From Lactifluus volemus (Eukaryota > Basidiomycota > Agaricomycetes > Russulales > Russulaceae): a stretch of 64,000 nucleotides of DNA. Where the stretch lies: NCBI GenBank assembly GCA_022376515.1, contig WTXI01000005.1:496001-560000 (forward strand). Reading direction: 5' to 3'. Positions within the stretch are counted from its first letter, which is position 1. Every line of letters begins with the position of its first letter. A program made the translations under genes and the position numbers. Positions 1 through 11,165 of this stretch are shown here, piece after piece. Under the pieces are notes generated by a model that was not told where the DNA came from, did no database searches, and worked only from the letters and a program-made list of their open reading frames with translations.

Positions 1-66
1 ATGGGTATGATGATTCTGTCTCTATCAATTTTGTGTGTGTGAATTCAACAAATCATCGTCTTGCAG

Positions 67-2743
67 GGCTTTTTCCTTGGATTTTACGTTCTCTGCTACT
101 ACAAGGTTTTCGCACACCCACACCTATCCAAAGATTGTCCATCCCCGTTCTTCTTTCCAACCCTCCTTGTGATTTGGTCGGAATGGCGCGGACAGGGTCA
201 GGCAAAAGCCTTGCCTTCCTCATTCCCCTCATTCAGCGCTTGGGTGGACGACATTCTTCCACTTTGGGGCGAGAGCCCTCATCCTGCTACCCACTCGGGA
301 ACTCGCCCTGCAAATCTTGAAGGTTGGGAAGGAGCTCGCACGTGGTTGGCGTGACGGCGAAGGTGGGCATGCGGCGACAAGGCTGGGGACGACCTCGAAA
401 GCGGGAAGCGCAGTCAAGGTCTGCGATGGGGCTTGGTTGTCGGAGGCGAGGGCATGGACGAGCAGTTTGAGATGATTTCGAGCAATCCCGATGTGTTGGT
501 CGCCTCCTCCCTTACACGCGCTCCCGATCTGATGGTTCGTTGCCCTTGGACAGAATTATCGCCACCCCCGGTCGACTCCTCCACCTTGCGGTAGAAATGA
601 ACCTCGACTTCCGCTCCGTGCACTATGTTGTATTCGACGAGGCGGATCGCCTTTTTGAAATGGGTTTCGAAACGGCCCTCACAGAGATCATCCACCGCCT
701 CCTGCAACTCGTCAGACCCTCCTATTCTCAGCGACGCTGCCCAAGTCACTCGTGGAATTCGCCAAGGCTGGCCTCCAGGACCCGAAACTCTTACGTCTCG
801 ATGCAGAAAGTAAAATTAGCACGGACCTCCGAATGGCGTTCTTCTCCGTCAAGCAGGACGAGAAGGACGCTTGCCTGTTAGTACTACTTCGTGACATCAT
901 TCGTGTGCCGCCAGGCGCAGACGGATCGGAGAATCAGGGACAAGGTGGCGCGGCAGGAAGTAGCCACAACGCACACGAACACTTTACCGCACCTCACCAG
1001 ACCCTTGTGTTCGCCGCCACCAAACATCACGTCGAGTACCTCACCACACTCCTCACGGCCGCCGGTTACACTGTCTCCCACATATACGGCTCACTCGATC
1101 AAGCAGCACGTACACGACAGATGGACCAGTTCCGACGCGGTCGCGCAAACATACTCGTTGTGACTGACGTCGCTGCACGAGGAATCGATATCCCAATCTT
1201 GGCCAACGTAATCAACTATGACTTCCCGCAAGGTGCGCGTGTGTTTGTGCATCGAGTGGGACGCACAGCGCGTGCGGGGCGCCCCGGCTGGGCGTGGTCG
1301 TTTGTCGGCCCAACCGAACTCCCTTATCTCATCGAATTGCAACTTTTCCTCGGTCGTCCGCTTATTCGTGACGTGCCGAACGATGACGATGCATCGTACA
1401 CCGAAAGCCTCGTGCTCGGGGCGCTTCCGCGGGAAACCCTTGACGACGAAGTTGCTTACATTCGCGCGCTGGATGCCGAACAACACGCATTGCCCACGTT
1501 GCGTGAGGTCATGCGCAAAGCACAAGGGATGTACGAGCGGTCACGTGGACGCGCTAGTCCCGCGACCTATAGCGTGCAAAAGAGATGTCGCGAGAGCCTG
1601 CACGGTGGGGTCTCGTTGCTGCCGGTCACGTGGCGGCGTGCATCCGGTGCTACGTCTGAAAGGTGGAGTCGTGGGCGAACATTTTGCAGTTGACGATGAA
1701 CGTCGTCGCGTGTTGCTCGCAGCCGTCGACTCGTTCCGCCCTGCCGAGACTGCGCTCGAGATCGGCTCACGCGGGAAGAACGGGAACGCGGATCTCATGA
1801 AGGAAAGGCGAAAGGCACTTTCGAGGGCGATAGAGCGAATGGATACCGTCAGGATATCCCGCGGAGACGGAGGCGGTGCCAGTGGATCCAAGAATGAGGA
1901 TGACACGCCTGGAGCACAAGATGTAGACATGGCAGACGAGGAGGACATTGACGTGCGTTTGACACCTGTTTCATGTCATTGTCGTCGTCGTCGTGATCGC
2001 CTCATTAGGCTGTTTTTGGAGCACCGCCATCAAAACTTTCGAAGGGAAAGTACCGTGACTCCGACTTCTACATGTCTTACTATCAGGCTGGGGCAAAGGC
2101 CGAAAAGGGGTGCGTCCAACTCCGAAAATACGAATGTCGGGCTCATTTAATTCAGGTATTCCATGCGTGATGGGGAAACATTTGCCGAGCAGGCGAAACA
2201 TGCAACTTTTGATCTCGCAGGGGATGAGGGAGTGGCTGCACAAAAGCGCGCCCGTTCGAAAATGACGTGGAGTAAGAAAAAGAAGAATTTTGTTCGTGGC
2301 GACGGCACGGCGCTGATAACGTCAAGATGGTCAAAACCGAAAGCGGTACAAAGCTGCCTGCGACCTACCGCAGCGGGCGATTTGATGAGTGGCGAAACAA
2401 GGCACGCGTGAGCCTCCCTCGTATTGGTGAGGCCGAGCCAGAACGTCGGCTCCCAAATCACAAGCGTTTCAAAATACCTCGGTTACCGTGGCAAACCCCT
2501 TGATAAACTTGCCACGAGCTACGAGCGGAAGGCTCGTGTTCAGAAGAAGCTGGAGGCGGTTGGTCAGGGAGACCCATTAGGAAGGGGCGTCACAGCACCA
2601 AGGCCCCAAGCCGATATCGTGGCAAGCCTATTGGACGTGTACACAGCGAACTCAAAACGGCGGAACAAATTCGTAAGGTTCGGAAGCTTGTAGATAAACG
2701 AAAAGCAAAGAATGCTCGGCCAAGCCGAAAGGGGAGACGATAG
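67..2743 (+). CDS. DBP10: ATP-dependent RNA helicase DBP10 (DDX54-like), 5' truncated by the window edge
   Basis: DEAD-box helicase of nucleolar 60S ribosome biogenesis. The first exon in view starts after an acceptor ending at 66. Visible motifs are the Q motif (GFRTPTPIQ), motif I (ARTGSGKS), Ia (PTRELA), Ib (ATPGR), II (DEAD), III (SAT), V (ARGID) and VI (HRVGRTAR). The C-terminal DBP10CT domain follows ([10 protein letters not shown] near 2070, then [10 protein letters not shown] near 2190) and a basic tail ends at the stop at 2743. Introns are placed at 495-553, 1953-2008 and 2110-2155. The frame breaks by single bases near 265, 700, 1570, 1633, 2310 and 2615, mostly restorable by one extra base in a short run; this looks like sequence error, but a decayed gene cannot be excluded. 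The upstream part lies outside the window. Confidence 0.93.
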
Positions 2744-4146
2744 AACGGTTCCTGTGAATGCAAGGACGTATCCTCGTCCAGATGCCCTCCGTTTATGACT
2801 AGAAAGCAAATACGAATGCGAGTTTCACATACCTTCTCCAGCGTAGGTGGGACCATTAACCCTGTACTCCCGGCCAGGCTTATAGTTTTACCTTTATTAG
2901 GTTGCTCTCTTTCCGTCTTAGTTAGCTCCGGGTTCGAGGCGCAGACTAATATAACACCTCTGCGAGTCACGAGGAAAGCTGGTGAACGGAAAAAAAAAGT
3001 GGAAAGCCCTTGGCATTTGTTCCTTGGATAATGCACAGGACAACGCACTAATACCTTTGGTTTGGTGCACTCAGAGTTCGCCGGTCTTGTTGGAATCGCC
3101 AAGCAATATTTGTCTCTAGGATGATTCTCTCTGGTTTCATCAAAGCTGTAAGCTACACGCGGAGCTACAACCTCTTTCCTTAGAACTTTGTTCCACTAGT
3201 ACGCTTGTCTTAAAGAAGGGAGGACGTAACTTATTAGCATTCAGAGTCGCTCACTCCGCGCTCTGGCATTGTCCGAGATCTTGACAAAACCATGGGATAC
3301 TTAAAACTGTAATGGTTGTCTTAGCGTTACTGACATCAACCCTAACCACATAAGAGACCGAGAACGAGGTTCCAGGGCCAAGGGTAATAGGAATTTAATC
3401 CTAAATTTTTTTACATTGTGATGTAGGGCTCTGTAGCTGTAAGTTACCTGAAAAGACAATTTTTTTTCTCTCTAAAATAGAGAATGTCACGAGTGCTTGG
3501 CATACACCGGGGTCGGGGCCAACGCTACTGACGACGGCACAGACGCCTTCGCCAAACATCGACACGTTAAGTTCATCACGCCACGGAACTTGCCACGGAT
3601 CAATCGATCTCGCCTGGGATTTGGACCTTATTAATCACTTTGCTCATGTCTGACGCCAGTTGTAACCTCACGCTACATCAACAGATATCAGCTTTATTTT
3701 CTTTTATTTTCTTTTAGGTTTCACACCATCGTTTTTGAGTCCTACACGTGCTAGGCTGTGTTCAAACGGTGCCATTACTCCCTTTGGATTCGCCCTCCTC
3801 TACACAAGCGACGCTTTCGGAAGTATTTTTCCGGCTCGGATTGACACAGCCACTAGTGCTAGTGTGTGTTTGCCTGTCCGTAGGGACAATTATGTTTTCT
3901 CCCGCCTCTTAGCGCGTCAGCTAGGACCACGCCGCCATTTCAATGAAATGAATGAGCGGAGTGCATACAATGAGCCAAAGGAATCCTGGCCTTGGTGACG
4001 GGGAGCTGTTTCCTGGAGTAGGGCTGTAATGGTATGCTCGTTTTGGTGCCTTGCCTCCGGTGCCCCCTGCATTCCAGAGGCATATTTATACTGACCACCC
4101 AGTCTCCTCAGTCGTCCTTACCTTCAAAAGCATAACGCAACGAAAG
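2744..4146. other. Intergenic region, no gene recognised
   Basis: About 1.4 kb between the DBP10 stop and the next start codon. Short open frames exist on both strands but none shows domain-like or exon-consistent sequence. A TATA-like motif near the right end belongs to the downstream gene. Confidence 0.5.
4081..4090 (+). promoter_or_regulatory. TATA-like element of the 4147-5067 gene
   Basis: The sequence CATATTTATA lies 57 nt upstream of the ATG at 4147, a spacing normal for a fungal TATA box with a short leader. A pyrimidine-rich stretch and an A-rich leader follow it. Confidence 0.4.
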
Positions 4147-5067
4147 ATGAACCATCAACCTGTGATGAACTATCACCCTCAGCCGGTAAGAAAATTGGCT
4201 TTCGGATGTACTTCTTGACCTAATCTATTCCCGTAGTCTCTTCTGGTCGACGGGTGTCTCTCCCGCAGTTTCTCGAGTAAATCGGCTGAGTATTATATGG
4301 CCCATCTACTCAAGACCAGGCCCCTCCCAATGCATAACCTCGTATCGCTTCCTGGGAGGGAAAGCCAGTTCTTTGTTGTCCAGCACGTTCCTGGATATCT
4401 CCCTCATCCGTTTCCCGACCAGCCAGGCTATGTCCTCGACCGCACCTTCGTGAATCGGGGAACTATGGTACCTCAGACGTTGTGGTTGCCGCAAACAGTG
4501 CCGGATAGAAGACAGTACGTCGAATTGGCGGAGCTACAGCTGCCCATATTCTTCGAGTCTTTCAACGGAAGACTCGGTTATTCACTTGACGATGCTGTAC
4601 GTGGCCGGTTCGGTGATCTTCGCAACGGTCAGAACTTTGCGCCACTCAGGACGACGACACACATTCGCATCGGAGTGAGTGAATTCTCGATGCGCTTGTA
4701 TCTTCCAGCCACTGACTTTGTTTACTACATGTAGTGGCCCGGTTACGAGGAGTTCAGACGTCAAGTCCAGACTCACGACGAAACGAAGGCACGCAATCCC
4801 ATCACCATTGCTAAGTTTGCGCAACACTTTGCGCGATCTGTGGATGCCTTTCTTCGGGTAAGCGTTCCGAGGCACTACGAGAGATCGCATATACTGAATC
4901 GCATCTTATACCAGGATTGCCAACCAGGCCCTCAGTATCCGTGGTACTCCCAATGGCACGTCGGTCCAGGTTTTATTGACCGCAACAGCATCATTATCAT
5001 TGGCGCGGTCCACGTGTCTGCAGGAAGCTGGATGCCCATCATCCAGCTTAACCGTTATATCATCTGA
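4147..5067 (+). CDS. Uncharacterised protein, probably basidiomycete-specific, four exons
   Basis: Spliced protein of about 250 residues from exons 4147-4185, 4237-4674, 4735-4857 and 4915-5067. All three introns are 51-60 nt with GT-AG borders, and the frame is kept without a break, which strongly supports a real gene. The start gives MNHQPVMNYHPQP. The middle holds a Pro-rich segment (GYLPHPFPDQPGYV) and a soluble charged stretch (KARNPITIAKFAQHFARSVD). The C-terminus is a Tyr/Trp-rich segment followed by hydrophobic strands (NSIIIIGAVHV). No signal peptide, membrane span or catalytic motif is seen, and I do not recognise the family. It ends convergently against the viroplasmin-domain gene. 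Confidence 0.7.
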
Positions 5068-5540
5068 TCCTCGTTCTCCTGATACGCTCATAAGACTTGA
5101 CAATACCTAGACTAATTGTAGCATAGCACAGAATGTACGTTTCACAAAGGTGAACGTGTTAGAGGAAGGAACCTTACTCTTTAGAATAATAATTCCAAAT
5201 AAAACTAGCTTTGCAACCAACGAAAAATGCCCAAAGTGAGAATTCTGGTGGACACCCTCATGATAGAGATACCAGGAAAAGAAACTGGTTGGGTGTGATG
5301 AAAAATGTGGCATGCCCTAGCGAATTTCCAATTTTTTCACAAAGCACGGAAATGTTCACGTAAAAGTTGTTCATGTAGAAGGCGAAGGTCGACCCCAAAA
5401 AATGTTTCTAGACAAAAACGGATGCGTGTGAGCAAGGACCTAGATAAAAGATGAGCGAAACGTGCAACAACCTCATAAATCTCTGGGTATCCGCATCCAG
5501 GGAGAAAAAGGTGAGCGCGGGTCCGTAGAGGGCGTGCGCA
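5068..5540. other. Convergent 3' intergenic region
   Basis: About 470 A/T-rich bases between two convergent genes, probably holding both 3' UTRs. Nothing else is recognisable. Confidence 0.5.
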
Positions 5541-7643
5541 TCATTGCCGTTGCCGGTACTTGGATAGGGGATAATAGCGCCGTGTTCGATAGCCCAAAGG
5601 CAATATCTGGCCGAGCCCATCAGGGTTTAGAGGCGGAGGACTACTACCTCCATCTTCCAAGGAAGGGTACAATGGCATATCGGGTCTGTGCCTGTGGCTG
5701 GGCTGAACCTGCAAACGGGCGGAAGGACTGGAGCTGATGGCGGACGAGGCAGGTGATGCAGGAAGCGGTACGTTTCGCGGTGAAGGCGCCGCCCCCTCCG
5801 ACAATTGCACTCCAACAACGCCTTGGGTGTGATCACGGGTGCTTGGGCTCGGACACGATAGTGGAGAGTGCACCTGATTCCTGGAAGCTGTTGCGTTGCC
5901 TGGATACGGAGGATGATCCTCAGGTGACCTTGGTGGGCTGATGGATGTCCCATTCCGAGTCCGGTGGCATATCGGGCTACTCGGAGTAGTCGGTACAACC
6001 GGTGTCTGAGGAAGCGGAAGATGCCGCGGAGAAAGTACAGTATTAGCCCCTAGGGACAGTTCCAAGCCGGTCAGCGTCGCTGAACTGGAAGCCTGAGGGT
6101 CAACGTGGAGTGAGAGCGAGAGGGGTCGTGGAGACCACGCGCGACGAGGAGATGTTTCAATATCGATAAGACTAGAGCGAGTGACTTGCATCCAGAGGTG
6201 AGTAGGATTTTCTGGGGCAGACTCGAGTACGGCGACTGCGGATGGTGACAGCGGCGGACCATCATCGCGTGTATGCGACAGATCGGCCTGTACATGTGTT
6301 GAATCGCAGAGGGTCCCGAACACCCATGAAGGATCGGACGACGCGTTGGGTGGTACGTTTGTCAATGGCACATTCTCCTCATTGTCTCCCTCGTCTAGAT
6401 CTTCCGGGCTGTGCACAGACGGACCCGGGCCCACGCCTTCTGCCATGCTCGATATGGTGAAGGGACGTCCTGAAGGCGCATGCGCAAGTGCAGGTGCGGA
6501 GGTCAGAGCATCCGCCGACTCGGAGCGCCGGTCAGGCTCCAACTCGGATGGCCCTACCTGGGCCGAAATCTCGACTTCAAAGCTCATGTCGCTTCTAAAA
6601 CTCCTCGTGGAACTGGCCACTGATATGCGTGAACACGCGGAGGGTGGACGTAATACAACTGGGGCGCTCAGAGAACTACCCACTTCCATCCTGGCTCGGG
6701 GTTCCGGAGTACTTCCCTGACTCACTGGCCAATCAAAAGAGTAGGTCGATGGATCTGTTCCCTGGTCGCCGCTATTGCGAACCCAGTTCTGGATCCGTGG
6801 TGATGTAAGCGGGCTCAAGATGTCTTGGTCTTGTAGAGTCCCGGATGCTAGAGCTGATTCAAATGCGTGTTAACCGGGGGCAGATGGTGGAAAGAGAGGT
6901 TCAGAGAAACTCACCTCTGATGTTTTCATGACCACCCGTTACTTGCTGTAGGCCATGTGGGAGGGCAAAGCTACTCGAAGCTTGGCTGTCTGCTGGCCTT
7001 CTTATGGTGCTCCCTCTGCCGGACGGGCCCGCATGTCCAAGGACGCGGCTTTGATCTCCAGTCCTTAATGATACAGGACTGGATCGCACAGTGCCGTGGG
7101 GGTATGTGCTCAATCCCTGATTGAGATTTTCATGAGACTGAGATATGCAATGAGCTTGCAACTCACGATGCCAGGATCCAGTGTGCGCGTAGTAGGGTGC
7201 GGTAGGGTCCCATTTCCACTTCCCGTGCGATTCCCGATTTCATACCGCCCTGGTCTGGAAGTAGGATGAGTGGCCTGCACAACCGCATGTCCACGCAATG
7301 CCTCTTGAGAAACTTGGGGACTAGGACGCTGGTGGTTGTCTCGCGCCGGAGACAAGTGGGCCAAGGCTCTTGCTGCCTCCGCTCGTACTTCCGCATCTGG
7401 CTCTACCTCTATTACTCTTACCTCCCCTTCCCGCTCTGCCCTATTGTATACTCTCCATGCTTCTGCACAAGTTTTGAATTTCTTGTGTACGGCTCCAGGA
7501 ATTCCGCAGACTTTTGGAGCCGCCTGAATCCTAGAAGGTTGTCAGTTCACCGAAGTCTGGGCGAATCGGCTAGCCAGCGGATACCAGTCCTCATAGACAC
7601 CTGGACGAGTCCCAACTATCACGGTGTAGTATGACTTCACCAT
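5541..7643 (-). CDS. RNase H1 N-terminal (caulimovirus viroplasmin-type) domain protein with long disordered tail
   Basis: Four exons, 7643-7585, 7530-7167, 7116-6915 and 6847-5541, joined in frame, give about 643 residues. Residues 4-55 carry the small RNA/DNA-hybrid-binding fold of RNase H1 N-termini: YYTVIVGTRPGVYEDW, then PKVCGIPGAVHKKFKTC and a following AEAWRVYNRAE helix. The name comes from caulimovirus viroplasmin; this is an ordinary fungal gene. After about residue 85 everything is Ser/Pro/Thr/Gly-rich and probably disordered. No RNase H catalytic domain (the DEDD acidic residues) follows. The hybrid-binding role is inferred from the domain; partners and location are unknown. Such stand-alone domain proteins are known to occur in Agaricomycetes. 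Confidence 0.75.
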
Positions 7644-9782
7644 AAGGCTACGAGGGTCTTTGCAAAGATGTTCAGCTCAGAAGCGCAGCTGGCGCAGACG
7701 AAGAGCTATCCCAGCGCAAGGTTGGGTCGCGCCGCCTTCGCGGCACCGGACATAGCCGTATCCAGTTGTCTGAAATTGCACAACGCTACGGAGTGAACGA
7801 GAGCTGAGCGCTGAGCTCTAACGGCATGTGATTGAATTAATCATCCCAAACAGACTTGCAATTCGGATACTTGAATGTTAATCCGGGTGGTGGGCCGATC
7901 ACCTGTTCATCAGGATTTTACCGTGTCGGAGGTCCAAATTGGAAGAGAAAGGTCTTGCTCTTCCAGTTGTGCAGCAGCACCATATCCTTCTCTTCGTCTG
8001 ACTCCCCACCCTCCTCGCGGTGATCGTCCTTCAGATCACATTCCGCCTCCCGTTGATAGCAGCAGCGGCAACATCAATAGTCCTCCTTATGCTTTGCCTC
8101 CGACTCTTGCCGCTGTGCTGCGGTGGCGCAGGCCATGATGATGTCAGACGCGAAAAGTTTGTAGCTTGTGTGATACTCGGCATGCCAGACGCCTTCCACA
8201 GGTCGGCATTGGACAGTGCGTGCCGACATATGCCAGGATTTAATAGGAATAATACAATAATACTACACAAGAGGCGAAGTTCGTTCCGAGGGTAAGGGAC
8301 ACAAGCTGTCGAACAAGAATTGGCCACGGCCTGACCATGCTCCGCTGTGACGGAGAGACGGGACTATCGACATCCGTCGGGTTTACTTCCAGCGAGACGA
8401 ATAGGGGGTGATGAACATCGATAAACGATGAGCACTCAAAAAGATAAGCAACGAGGCCCATCATAGATGAAAGTTGGGTGGGCCCTGACGGATGGGCTAT
8501 TTTCACAGCTCACGAATAGGTACTTGAGAAGACAAGAACGGGGCAGACGGTTGTGGATACGTGAGTATTGATGTACACGTATTTGAACACGACCTCATTG
8601 AGAAAATAACAATGCATCATTTCAACATCCAAAGTCTCCTGCACGGAGATCGATATCGGGGTCGAAATTTCTCTCGTCCTTGTCATCTCCCGCACCTTTA
8701 CACATTGAAGGATACATTGATGAAAGTGACCTGTAAAAGATCTGGAGATGATGGCAGATAGCGAGATTCCTCATTAGGATGCGAAAGAATATTCTTCCGC
8801 GTGGCGAACGGCTCGAATTCCGCCCGACAAAGTCGTAAATGTGGTGATTATCCTACAGGGGAATTGTCACATGAGCAGAACTTACAGTAGAACAATGACC
8901 TCTACACGCAGTCGTCAAACATGCAGTGCCGGTGTTCTGTCGTCGAGCGCAAGAAGCCTTGTTGGATAGAGTTCATCTCGAATCCTGGTCGACTGTCGTC
9001 CTCGATGAAACGTTTCAAGTTGAGGTCTTCAAGTTTCACTACATTCAAGTTAAAAGTCCACTTTGGGGTGATGAACAAGGTGGCCCACAATCTCCGCTTC
9101 GCCGAGCGGGAAAATGGGCTGCTTCCGAGTCAAATCCCGTGTAATCGACATCAACTATCAGTTGACCGGCGATGAAGCAGCATTTGTCGCGTTTCCCGAC
9201 TAGTTCGTTTCCTGGAAATTTCAGCAATTTCAGTTATAGGAAATCAACATTCCAGAGACGAATGTGGCTAGTGTGCGTACAGTTGGTGGAGTACTGTCAC
9301 GGTGACATGCGGGTGGGTGGAACATCTGAAGTCAGGTATACGATAGTCTGACCCATTCTCACCGTGAGGCGCCAAGGTAGTAATAAAACACATGATCGCT
9401 GCCGTTCAACCGTTCCTTTGACATAAACAGCCTCAGCATGCCCTTCCGATATTATATTTTCAAGCGGTGAAGAATTATTTGTCGCCAGGAAATTGCTCGA
9501 ATGTTGTTTGCTCGATCTCGATCATGGATAGACGGAAGCAAATGATTGACATTACAGTTCAGGTAAGAGTTGTCGGAAATCTTGAACCATGGGCGGTTAT
9601 TTCAAACCAACTCATGACACCCGCCGCCGCTCCAGTGACGGGACACAATGCAAAGACAACTAATGATATTCTCTGGACGATTCGATGAGTGATCTTGAAA
9701 AACAGCCGTTCTGCTCGGGGTATGCAGTACACCAATTCTGAAAGGACAGCCCAGAGAAAAGAAGCCAGTGTAAAACCGTGAA
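7644..9782. other. Gene-poor region with one possible coding fragment
   Basis: Two kilobases between the viroplasmin-domain gene and the ATG27 stop. The only stretch with coding character is about 8925-9210 on the plus strand. One frame reads REAQEALLDRV-like helices, and a second frame ends with DINYQLTGDEAAF before a stop near 9202, as if one frame had been broken by a single base. No family is recognised and no clear splice structure is seen. The rest shows only short random frames. Confidence 0.35.
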
Positions 9783-10853
9783 TTATACCGGAACATAACC
9801 TCCCCGACTCGAGCTGTGCCGTGATTGGAACGAACCACAAAGATGTGAGACAACGTCCCGTAGCATGTAGGGCACCTCGCGCCAAAAGTCTCTGTGTCTG
9901 CGGCCAAGCGTCAGCGGTTCAAACATTCGTATGAAGAATAGCGAAGAAAACACACGGAATGAGATCCACGCCGGTCGCCCCATATGTCGTGTAGTTGTAA
10001 TATGCACCTAGCGCAAAATAGCCCGCAACCGAAATGAGAAGCCTGGAGGTAGGTAGTTCACGGTCAGGAATTGGTCACGCTCAGAAACAAAACAGAGCAA
10101 CGGACAAAAGGAAGAACCACCGATCCCACTACCCATACTCTCATCCTCCTTCTCTGGTGTGTCGCCGTCTCCTTTAGGCTCTCTAAAGTTGCACCCTGAA
10201 GGAGTACTCCATTCGACGACCGCCCGACTACCGTTGTACGACTTGAACTCGGGCTCGGACGTTTCTGTGGCACACAATACATTGAGGACGAACTCCTGTG
10301 GAATAGGATCTAGCGTAGTAGAAGAAGGGTAAGGGGGACCGTGTAGCGTTATCATGACACCTCGTGAGGCTGCCGTTATGGTTTAGCTTTCATGCACTGC
10401 ATGTGTAGAATGGTGATGATGAACGCACTTGACAGTTTGTTGTATTGTACCTGCAATTCTGATTCTTGTGCAATAGGAATAACGGCCACAACTCTGTCTG
10501 GCTCTCCCTGTTTGATATTTGTCTTGCTAAGACAGACCCACGTCCCGCTGGAGCACTGCCAAGTCATCCGCAAGGGTTTTCCAAGGGCGCGGCGGAATAC
10601 ATACCTGGTCATTAGAGTCTACGTCTCCAAGTGGACTGAGCTCCTTACAAATGTTGAATCGAAGTGTGTCTTTCATATTCGTCGGCGGTAATGAACGGGT
10701 GCGCGAGACTGTATGATCGCCCTTGAGCGCGGTGAAGTCATACTTGTCGTCTCCGATAGATTTATGACACTCTTCGTCAGGCTCAGACCTTGCAGCCAAA
10801 ATAAGGAGCAAAAGAACCCAGAGTGAGGGTGCTTCGCGATGTCTAAGAATCAT
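9783..10853 (-). CDS. ATG27: Autophagy-related protein 27 (mannose-6-phosphate-receptor-like, single span)
   Basis: Type I membrane protein that cycles Golgi-endosome-vacuole and supports Atg9 vesicle traffic. Exons are 10853-10605, 10555-10429, 10369 to about 10121, 10042-9956 and 9897-9783. Exon 1 has a signal peptide (LWVLLLLILAARS) and the family block DFTALKGDHTVSRTR. Exons 2-3 give WVCLSKTNIKQGEPDRVVAV and a Ser/Asn/Cys-containing luminal part. Exon 4 holds the membrane span and YNYTTYGATGVDLIP. Exon 5 is the cytosolic tail RDFWREVPYMLRDVV ending RGGYVPV, comparable to the C-terminal Tyr sorting signal of yeast Atg27. The junction of exons 3 and 4 does not join in phase with the obvious donor, so it is uncertain or holds a one-base error. 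Confidence 0.9.
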
Positions 10854-11165
10854 TGGGGAGTCGCGGTATTGTGGATGGATGGCTGACGCGAGTCCGAGTC
10901 ACGGTTGCCAACAGTGGTAAATGCTGAATGATAACGACCCCGGACACTTAACTTGACTACGAATTTTGATGGAAACTGCGCGCTCAGTTAAGCGTACTTG
11001 ATTGGCCTTCACAGTAAGTTTTTTTGTCTTTCTTCCTATTCTTTCATGGGATTTGAAGAAAGTTGGCGGGCTCAGCAACGTGTGTCGCCGCGCGGTAAAA
11101 CGGTCCGAGATAACCGTTTGGTTTAGTAGGAATTAGATCACAATCTCGCAACTTGGAAGAAACAT
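10854..11165. promoter_or_regulatory. Divergent promoter between ATG27 and the ataxin-3-like gene
   Basis: 312 bp separate the two start codons on opposite strands, so both promoters must lie here. A T-rich tract (near 11019-11045) is present. No consensus TATA or named factor site is obvious. Confidence 0.45.

Noticed and set aside
2920..2950. GGGTTCGAGGC as a tRNA B box
   Set aside because: No A box, acceptor stem or anticodon arm can be folded around it.
5541..7643. Viral (pararetrovirus) origin of the viroplasmin-domain gene
   Set aside because: The domain is the common RNase H1 N-terminal fold; the gene has three fungal-type introns and no neighbouring viral or reverse-transcriptase sequence.
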